Assembly (NCBI GenBank): GCA_029216955.1
Contig: JANAVB010031417.1
Span: 14,439,717 to 14,503,716 of the forward strand
Length of the DNA: 64,000 bases
Reading direction: 5' to 3'
Source of the DNA: Iris pallida
Lineage: Eukaryota; Streptophyta; Magnoliopsida; Asparagales; Iridaceae
In this document: one piece after another, positions 56,293 to 64,000 of the stretch
Position numbering within the stretch: position 1 is the stretch's first letter
Layout: each line of letters opens with the position of its first letter
Position numbers and translations under genes: made by a program
Notes under the pieces: model-generated
The model's input: only the letters and a program-made list of their open reading frames with translations
What the model was told of the DNA's origin: nothing
The model's database searches: none

Positions 56293-59200
56293 TTAAAAGT
56301 TCTAAACTGACTAATCCGACTAGTCCCCGAGTAGTCCGATTAATCCGTAGTCCCCACGAACCGACTAGCGGCCGACTAGCGATTTTTACAACCTTGCCCG
56401 TCAAGAGGATTGACGACACCTGGAAAGTATTCTCCAAAAGACAATTTATTGATTTTGTGGCTTATCTGGCATAATAAAAGGTCTGACTTAGTCTCGAAAG
56501 AAAAGGTCAGACTACATCTTACTTGGTAGTGCAAGAAGCAAGATATCAAAGCTTTCTTGCTTACACATATTGATATATCATCAAATATCTTATGATATAT
56601 CTTCTTACATTGAAACTGTCCTTCTGGAAAGTCGTCAAATCATGCACGTGCATATTTGATTGCTGGAAGCTTTTTCCTGGGGCAAAGTGAAAATTTCCAG
56701 CCACCTTATTGACATCCACAAAACCATAGATATTGCACCCTTCGCCTTCTTCATCTTTGATCCTTTGAAGGAAACCCTCTCTTTTGCACTATGTCACAGT
56801 AAAAGTTAGGATAACAAAGAATAATAGACACATACACAGACAGCACAAACACAGACACTGCTACTAGTACAACTAATAGGCAGGGCAATATCTAATTTAC
56901 AATAGTAGCTGTATTCCACTTTAGTGCTTTTCTTCACCCCTTGTTTGTTTAAACCAAGGTTCGCAGTATTGGTATCGGAATCGGTATCGGACCATTCCTA
57001 TGAGTATCGGTATCGGCAATATCGGTAGTATCGGCGGTTTCGGATTGTTGTATCGGATTTTTGGTATCGGAAAACAAATAATTATTAATAAATTATTAAC
57101 ATTTTAAGAATATATTTTATACATTTAGGCATAATTTTAAATATTTTCAGTGTTATTTCTTAGTAGTTTTGAAATTAAATGAAATAGTAGACACCCTTAG
57201 CGATTGGTTTACATGCAATAGATCAATTTTCTTCTTTTATATGCTTTTACAACCTTATTATGCTTCAAACCCTTGTTGATTTGTCTTTTTGCCTTCAATT
57301 TTCTTTGCCAAATTGATAGGAAAAGAGACCCCCAATGTCTGTATCGGTAAGTATCGGGTATCGGTCGGTATCGGATCCGGACATGCCAAACCGTATCGGT
57401 ATCGGCCGTATCGGATCGGTATCGGCCGATACTTTAAACTATGTAAACCTCCTAAATCTGACAATCCTCAATCTGCTTGTTTCATTTAGTCATTACTTAA
57501 AAAACTGCTATTAGTCATTATTTACATAAGTGGGTGCTTCATACCCTGACTTTTATTAACAGGCTCCAATCAGAGGGAAACTTTGTGCTAAACATTAAAT
57601 CAAGTTCAGACGTGTTGCATTAGTATATCCAACAAGCTAATATTGTTGTAGGTTAAGGACATATGTGATTGTTCCAAGTCCAAGTTAAATTTATTATTGG
57701 CGCAAGGTCGCATATCACAGATGGCATATCATTATCAGTAGAGAAAGGAGATAAAACGCAGGATCATTGCTGACTATACCCAGTCACAAGTTTCACATTC
57801 GGGAATAATTCAGCCATCTTGAACTTTAGGAGTTTGGGAAAAACATGGAAAATGTGGCAAATATTATTACGAAACTCATTATAATTCCTACTCTTGTTAT
57901 TGTTATTTCAAGTTTGAGCTTTCGGAACTTGAGATTGGCCAGATCTCCGTCCCGCTTTGTTGAAATCAAGGTCTGAACCATGTTTATGGAAGAAGGCGTA
58001 AAAGAGAATAAGAGAACTCAAAACTGTATGCAGCTTGTTTGCATGGATGAAAGTCAGGAGTTAATAAAGAGTAAAGACAGCAAATAAATCACAAAAAATC
58101 AGAAGATGGTAGGATTAGGAAAACCTAAGTTGTTGGCCAGACAGTTTAAGTCCACGCAACCAAAGAGAATTCTTCCAACAATTTAATTGTTGTCTATAAA
58201 ATATGAGGTCTCCGTGATTTACTTGCGTTCCCTTTGTACATAAAAAATGGCAGGAAGGATACCTCTCAGACATCATGTATAGACACAATCATGTCTAGGA
58301 TTCATGCAGAGAGCATGAGCACATATTATAATGGAAGAGTAGGTATCAAGTGTTATTGACACAAGCAAGCGCACACGCATATACACACATAGGGAATGGT
58401 CGGTGATTCTAAGCTAAATGTGAAGAAGTATCTCATCTGTTTGTCGTGCCTTCATATCCATTCCTACCCATATTTTCCATCCAAGCTCGAATGATACAAA
58501 TTTCATATGCTCTCCGTTCCCACCTTACAACTGACATCTAAATAATTACCAGTCTGTCCACTTGTGCAACCATTTGCTATGAGCCTCTCCTCAATCCAAG
58601 AACTCTGTGGATTGACCATAAAATATGGTTCATCCTCACTATGTTCTTATCATGTCCACATCACTAGCCAACATTTGAGCCATTTCACAATAGGTTCTGT
58701 AACTACTGTCTGAGTTTGTTCTTTAGCCTCAATGGTAAAAAAAAAACAACACAACTTCTGAAAGTACTCCATCCATGTAGCTTCAATCTCCTTCTATACT
58801 CCAATCTTATGCAAATCGAAATATAACAGCGAACCTGATATCTAGGGAAGTCTTGCTACTCCTAATCCTTTTCTTAATCACAATATTTACTAAAGTTGTA
58901 TCCAACGTATTTTGTTTCAAACATCTTCAATGACAGGAAGCATAAATAGGGACTAAGTCTATGTTAACTCAGTAAGATGTGGTTTTCAAATGAAAACAAG
59001 CCAAGGGCCTGCAAATTTTATTCAGGAGTGCAGGTTTAATGTCACATTACGGCAACCTTCCTCTAGTTATCTAGTGGCAAGTGCCAACTAATTCCCAAAA
59101 TTTCCGGATGAGGATTTGTATTGCCAATGTTGCAGTTTTAACTATTTATTTTGACATTTATTTGGATTTTCATAAGTGCTACCAACTAGGTAGAACTATC

Positions 59201-62200
59201 TGAGCAGATTATGTTAACAATAGCACACCTTAAAAGCTGAAGTAGTTTGATAAAAATACAAGTTTCAGGTATGAAGCATAAATGGTCAAGAATGGGCCAA
59301 GCTTTTGAATAAACCCAATAGCCATCATAAAATCAAAAAAAAAAAAAAAAGTTGGGATTAAAGATTTCAACTAACAAAATTATGAAACAGAAATGTAGAA
59401 CAACTAATTTGAATCCTGCATGAACAACTTCACCCATGCTAGATTCATATTGCAATACATAGCAATAACTAGAAGAAGTAATAATTCATCTTTAAGAGAC
59501 CTGATCAATGACATCAGGGTCTGACATCCCCCAACCTTTCTTTCTATATGCTTCACGAACTTCTTCACAAGAGTTGCAACAATCTTCATCTGACTACAGA
59601 TATCAAAATCATTAATTGATTAGTCAAACAAGCAACATGCACATAGTACCTGAACAAGATATCAAACTACAAAATAGTTTGGCGTACAAAGAAGATGAGA
59701 TCAAGATATTATAAAATAAATTATTTGATACATCCACTACTATAAGACCAGCCGTGCTTTACATATCAGAGTGTAGGCAACTAAAAAACGTGTCCAGCAA
59801 ATGAGTAATATCATAAATGAGAATACTAAAATGAATAAGTGGTAATACATCGGAACAAAAGATAAGAAATGACTCTATTAATGGAAGGTTGGAAGCGCCG
59901 ATATCTAAGGATACGATGGAAGAAAATCGTCTTTAGATGGTTTGGACAAGTACAATGTAGAACAATAGATGCACCAGTCCGGAGACTAAGATATTGGTTA
60001 AAGAAGCTGCTAGACTAGGGGTAGGCCGCAAGCTATAAAGGGCATGATTCTTGTTAACTTTAAGGAGGACATGGTCCGAATGTAAGAAAAAGAACTCAAA
60101 TAACCAGCCCAAAATTTTTTGGGATCACAGCTTTGTCGTTGTATTTGTTACATCCACTAATTTTATATACCACAATTACTATAAATGGCCACTGGCACAA
60201 ATAAGCAGTGACTATTGATGAGGTTATCTACAAACCGGGCAAAATGGGATCAAAACACAGTCGTTGAATATGATCTGGCGAGATTTGTATCAAATAACAA
60301 TAGATGCTGATGATTGATGATTTCTGAACAACCAACTCGACCAATTATTAGGTTATCTAAAATGGGACACTGCAAGTTTTTGATGTCAAGAGCTTGGAGT
60401 AAACAAAAAATAGGGTTAGCAGACCAGTATGCTAAAACTCAAGTAAGCTTATACCATGTTGGCATCAGTATTTTTCCTCGTCTTGTTCTTTATATGGAAA
60501 TCAGAGGTCAAGAGACCATTCCTTTGACTCCTACTGATGAGAATTTTACTACATGAGAAATTGAACAAAAAGCTGCAGAATTAGCCAATTTCTTGCGAGT
60601 ACCAATTGAAGTATTTTGAAATGAAGAATGAATGTTTTATCATTATGAGGGAAGGAACTTGCTAATTTCCTTTTAATATAATACAACTGAAGTTTCTTCA
60701 CTCTACAAACAGCAGATATATGATTAGGAAGAGTCAAAACTTAATAAGAAAATATATCATATTGGCCTCGACATTATAGTCATTTTGAGTGCAACAACAG
60801 GTCACAAGCAACCTAAATAGTAAATACAAAGACATGACATACCGTTTCTGCACCATAACAAGAACCACAATATGTTTCGTTATGTTCAAGCCTCCCGCCA
60901 TGCCTTTGCAAAGGTTTTTCAATCTGTTGAGAGAAAGAATGAGATCATGCAACATAATAACTTGGTGATAACGCATTTCAAGTACAATCCTGTATATAGT
61001 CTCAAAAAGTACAATCCAGTATGTGCAGAGAGATGAAACCCTATGTAACATATATATTTCATAATTCATGTAACACAAGAATAACGAATCCATTGACCGG
61101 AAAGAAACATCAAAATGCCTGCTACTTGGTCGTAATTTTTTTGGTTACTACTAGGTCATAATCTTCTTAGCTGCAATAAAATATCTCAAAAAATATCAAC
61201 TAGAGAGCTGAGCGCACAGATGCACTTAGGCTTTCAAATATAGGTTCGTTCATTTTCTCTTTTTTTTCTTGATCAGAAAGATTTTTGAGCCAGATGACAC
61301 TTTAGAGTCAACCTAGTAATTTCCTATGCTTGCATCCTCCTAACCTTCTATGAGATCTTTCAACACAACCCAGATCAGTTCTTTGTTAGACAGAAAAGAC
61401 TATACCCAAATCAGTATTCAGTGACAACCTTATGTTATCCAAATCTTTCTAACTTTTGCACAAACAACAACCAACAGTATATTGCCGGCATGGTATAAAT
61501 GTGCTTCTCATCTCAACATCCAATGCATACTAAAATAACTGCTTATGGCTTTTGTCCTTAGCGCTCCCCTATGTTGAACGAGTATGGGCACGGATACAGA
61601 TAATGACACAATACCGGTAAGGGATACAGGAATACAAATATTTTCAAATAGGTACAATGTAGTAAGTTACTAGTAACCTATGTTGCACAAATACGGACAC
61701 GGATATGGGTACGGACAAGCTATGTATACGGGCACCATTTTGCCGTGTTCATGCAACATAGGCGCTCCCGCTCCTATTATTGGTGACACATGATAATTAC
61801 ACTATAGGGGTTAAACTTGGCACATCCAAATCAATGTAGTTTCACTGAAGATGTCTTTATTTGTCTCCATGCTCTTTGAAAGAGAGGTAATATAGTACAT
61901 TACAACAACAACAACAAAGCCTTTATCCCAAAAAATTTGGGTTGGGTGTTTGAGTCCTTTTCTTCCATTCAGTTCTATTAATGGTCATGCCTTCAATAAC
62001 ACTAACAAAAAGAATATCCTTCTTTAAGACCTCAATCTAGCGTTGTGTCCATGTAACATAGCAAGACACCTAAACAAGGAACACACGGAAGCACGAAAGA
62101 GGTGCTAGGATTCAATTGCAGGAAAGCTAAGGTTCATGTGCGACAAAGTAGCGAAGAAGCAAAGGTACATGTAACATTTATTATTCTCTCTATTTGTGCA

Positions 62201-63705
62201 ATCTATTCTTTCTTTTTCCTAATAGAGCTTCATTTCCACCTGCTGCACTTTATGCAAAGATGAATGGTGGTGTCGTGGAAGAACAGAAATAACAACATGG
62301 TTCTGGGGACTAACTACTATTTGTCTACCATCATGAGATAAACCTCCATACGTAAGATCCTACATTTCTCCACAGGGTATGATAGATTCAGTGCAAATAC
62401 TTTGCATACTTAACCCAAACAGAATCAAATAGCTTATGGTCATTGGAACATACTGTATTACAAGTTTATTATCATTCTCAATTTTTCTCTTCCCACGTAT
62501 CAGACAATTGCCATAAAAAGGATGGATGATATGGCAAAAGGCAGAAAAGTAATGTTCAAGAACCAAAATATAGACTTCTCTTATGATGCTAAAACTTACA
62601 ACATCAAGGGAAACCACAAAAAGGAGCATGGCTTTCCAGCAACAATTTTTTTATCAAATCACTCGTTTCTTTGCAAGGAAACATTTTTAAAATAAAATTT
62701 TCCTAATAGTGTTCGTTTAATATAATCAAATTCAATCATCAAATCTGGGTCTCAAATCGAAGAAAATATCATACAGTTAATATAAATTGTGATAAGTGGA
62801 GGAATGTTGGACATAGTTAATACAGAAATAGAAAGAATCTAATAAGGTGCAAAAGAACAACAAATATAAACCTTGGGCCCACCAATTCCGCCTTGTCTAG
62901 CTTCAATAACATTTCCGTGGACATCTATCCTTGTCTTGATTATGTCATGTCTCTACAATAGTTAGAGAGAGATAGTTCAGTATATAAAGTTCATAGTGAG
63001 AACAAATGAAGAATATAAGGTATCTTCAAACAATGAATATACTCATAAATTCACTCGTTCTAAGTTTTAGTATAAGTTCCTAAACTAAAGGTCAGACCAG
63101 TAACTGGTAAGATTAAAAAAAAGCATATTATAAGCTACACATACCACGTCAAGGTGTTCTTCTCCACTGATATCCATGGCGTCTAGACTTAGCATAGAAC
63201 ATGCAAGGGCAGGGAAGGTGACATCAAACTGCACTCACAGTGATCCAGCATGCACAAGAATTAATTGCATAAAGAAAATATTGTTATGTGTCTAAGTTCT
63301 ATGCAAGGAAATTTTCAATCAGGCTTCTTTGACTATTAGAGATACTTTGACACAATGGTAAGAAAAGATAAGTGTTGCACTTAATAAATATTCAAATATA
63401 CAAAAGCTTACCAAGTCAACAAGAAAAATATTTCAGCGCCAAATTTATTTTAGAAGGGAAAAGTGAAAGAGATAATGAAAGGTTGATTAAGCTTATAAGA
63501 TAAACAAACTCAGCCTTTGATGATATAAGGGAACGCAGAATGTTCGCCTAAGAGGGTTTGATGTGTGTAATTCATAATAGACCACATATAAAAAATAGAA
63601 ATAAGATCTTGGAGAATAAACATGGGCATACATTAATGCGAAGCCTCTCTCCTCTTGAAGTATCTACTACAAGCTTTGTTTCTGTAGCTGCATGAAGATA
63701 CAATC
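51448..63705 (-). CDS. ERGIC3/Erv46-like ER-Golgi cargo receptor, 12 exons, 5' end outside window
   Basis: Exons (minus): 63705-63632, 63228-63145, 62952-62872, 60923-60843, 59593-59501, 56788-56609, 56465-56398, 55576-55525, 55307-55254, 55175-55083, 51914-51848, 51539-51448. They sum to 1,019 nt, two bases plus 339 codons with stop, without internal stops. Landmarks: LYLHAATETKLVVDTSRGE, FDVTFPALACSMLSLDAMD, CGSCYG and CCNSC cysteine pairs, GNFHFAPGKSFQQSN, VVPTVYTD, RIQSLPGVFFFYDLSP, FLTNVCAIIGG (second membrane span) and the end KKKMEIGKFN. The family cycles in COPII vesicles and, with Erv41, retrieves ER proteins. About 45 N-terminal residues with the first membrane span are missing beyond 64000. 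One donor is GC (see 56398-56465). Introns are loaded with transposons. Confidence 0.95.
52520..53376. mobile_element. MITE-like element with AAGGG...TTGGTAT ends
   Basis: Left AAGGGTACTTGGTATGC and right complement AAGGGGTTGTTTGGTATTGG form imperfect inverted ends. 52790-53160 inside is a GGGTTCGGGTCGAG-like degenerate repeat. No target duplication could be settled. Confidence 0.45.
53448..53476. repeat. Poly-G run of about 29 bases
   Basis: Follows a (TG)n tract in the intron. Confidence 0.9.
53985..54956 (+). mobile_element. Internally deleted Copia element in the intron
   Basis: Short LTRs of about 157 bp (53985-54140 and 54799-54956) share CCTTTCTAG, CCTATAAATATGTA, CTCCACCACATTA and TTCTCAACA. 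After the first lies GGGTATCAAAGC, a worn tRNA-Met primer site. The inside keeps only the end of the RNase H of pol (HECTKHIQVDCHFIREKV, about 54594-54780, followed by IVDFLTKAF). All of gag, protease, integrase and RT are missing. Confidence 0.8.
55713..56396. mobile_element. hAT-type non-autonomous element on a splice donor
   Basis: CCCGTCAA at 55705-55712 and 56397-56404 is a perfect 8-bp target duplication. Ends are CAGTGTTGTAAAAATC and, at the right, complement CAAGGTTGTAAAAATC. The inside has CGACTAGTCCCCGACTAGTC repeats, a (TA)n run at 56237-56290 and no gene. The target is the exon 7 end and its donor in the ERGIC3-like gene (minus strand TTGACGG|G). Confidence 0.93.
56398..56465 (-). 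other. ERGIC3-like exon 7 with a GC splice donor made by the hAT element
   Basis: The exon reads ISHKINKLSFGEYFPGVVNP then LD and GG. The ancestral donor GG|GTAATT survives on the far side of the hAT element. On the exon side the duplicated GGG meets the transposon end CAAGG, giving GG|GCAAGG, a good GC donor (consensus AG|GCAAGT). Use of it excises the element and keeps the frame into exon 8 (A GTC CAG TGG). Confidence 0.75.
56956..57441. mobile_element. hAT-type MITE made of TATCGG repeats
   Basis: Begins AAGGTTCGCAGTATTGG and ends (complement) TAGTTTAAAGTATCGG. Flanks TTTAAACC and TGTAAACC match 7 of 8. Both halves are packed with TATCGG/CCGATA units. It lies in the intron between exons 5 and 6. 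Confidence 0.65.
57442..59500 (-). other. Intron sequence of the ERGIC3-like gene
   Basis: Part of the intron between exons 5 and 6. No further element or gene recognised. Confidence 0.6.
59870..60155 (+). mobile_element. LINE 3' end fragment
   Basis: Translates in part to FRWFGQVQCRTIDAPVRR, the conserved C-terminus of plant L1-type ORF2, then CCCAAAATTTTTTGGGATCA and a GTTGTA-type tail. Heavily decayed and truncated. Confidence 0.7.
60463..60620 (+). pseudogene. ycf4: Plastid ycf4 3' fragment in nuclear DNA
   Basis: FPRLVLYMEIRGQETIPLTP, then TDENF, a stop, EIEQKAAELANFLRVPIEVF and TGA match the C-terminus of plastid Ycf4, a photosystem I assembly factor. The changed residues and the TGA at about 60555 show it is an old nuclear copy. 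The upstream part of the 80-aa frame (60314-60462) is not recognised. Confidence 0.8.
61569..61761. mobile_element. Small hAT-type MITE, 193 bp
   Basis: GCGCTCCC at 61561-61568 and 61762-61769 is a perfect 8-bp target duplication. Ends CTATGTTGAACGAGTATGGG and complement CTATGTTGCATGAACACGG. A further CTATGTTGCACAAATACGG at about 61679 repeats the terminus inside, so the element looks composite. Confidence 0.88.
61890..62060 (-). mobile_element. LINE-type 3' tail fragment
   Basis: On the minus strand CCCAAATTTTTTGGGATAAA then GGCTTTGTTGTTGTTGTTGT, the typical plant LINE 3' end with a (GTT)n tail. It lacks coding sequence. Confidence 0.6.
62061..62871 (-). other. Intron sequence of the ERGIC3-like gene
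   Basis: Between exons 3 and 4. Nothing recognised apart from AT-rich sequence. Confidence 0.6.
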
Positions 63706-64000
63706 CTGCAGCCAGAAGAATCCATTAGAAACAATACTCTGAAGAGAATTAGATAATTATAACAATACTGTGAAGATAAATAGGTAAAACAACAAACAAG
63801 GAACTATGCCTGTTACTTAAATGGAAAGGAACTTTGTGCAGGTACTTAGATGACGAAGACTTTTTCTAGGGTTATTTAATTGAGATAAGTCCTATGATGT
63901 TTTTTTTTGGGAAATGGATGTGTCCTATGATGTTAGGATGTGAATCCTACCAAGAAATTTAAAATTTGTGCTTGAAGGCCTATTGGGGGGACATTCAAGG
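63706..64000 (-). other. Start of an upstream intron of the ERGIC3-like gene
   Basis: Follows the acceptor CTGCAG at exon 63705. No upstream exon is seen to the window end. Confidence 0.7.

Overview
The window is plant nuclear DNA, almost certainly from an angiosperm with a repeat-rich genome; the species cannot be fixed from the sequence. Evidence: Tat- and Tekay/Del-type Ty3-gypsy elements, an En/Spm (CACTA) element, a Mutator-like element (MULE), hAT and Tourist-like MITEs, a plastid-derived ycf4 fragment, and one spliced host gene whose exons read as a plant ERGIC3/Erv46 homologue. No rRNA, tRNA or CRISPR array was found.

Layout. From 1 to 40557 there is a nest of mobile elements. The outermost is a minus-strand Tekay/Del-like element (5' LTR 36915-40557, gag and the start of pol 34089-36700). 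Its reverse transcriptase is cut at 34088/34089 by a plus-strand CACTA element (visible part 24839-34088; two decayed genes, hairpin, subterminal repeats, 3' TIR). The left part of the CACTA appears to be interrupted by a second, plus-strand Tekay/Del element (1-3905 plus 24250-24838). The LTR of that element is split by an 18 kb minus-strand Tat element (3906-24249). The Tat gag is in turn split by a solo Tat-family LTR (18182-20342) with a perfect 5-bp target duplication.

The Tat element has, in its own direction (minus strand), 5' LTR, primer-binding site, gag, protease, reverse transcriptase, a degenerate RNase H, an archaeal-type RNase H and integrase. On the opposite strand near its 3' LTR it carries an extra gene with TATA box, intron and poly(A) signal, coding for a plant mobile domain (PMD) protein and a coiled-coil region.

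40558-42705 is a flank with palindromic repeats and two abutting Tourist-like MITEs. 42706-49379 is a MULE with long terminal inverted repeats, a transposase gene (plus) and a convergent PMD gene (minus). Two unrelated transposons in one window thus carry PMD genes, both opposed to the transposition genes.

51448-63705 (minus) is the host gene: twelve exons of an ERGIC3/Erv46-like ER-Golgi cargo receptor, its 5' end lying beyond the window. Its exons join in frame over 1,019 nt. Its introns hold a deleted Copia element, three hAT-type MITEs, LINE 3' ends and a ycf4 fragment. One hAT element (55713-56396) lies exactly on a splice donor and appears to have replaced GT by a GC donor. All alignments were made by eye; identities are estimates.
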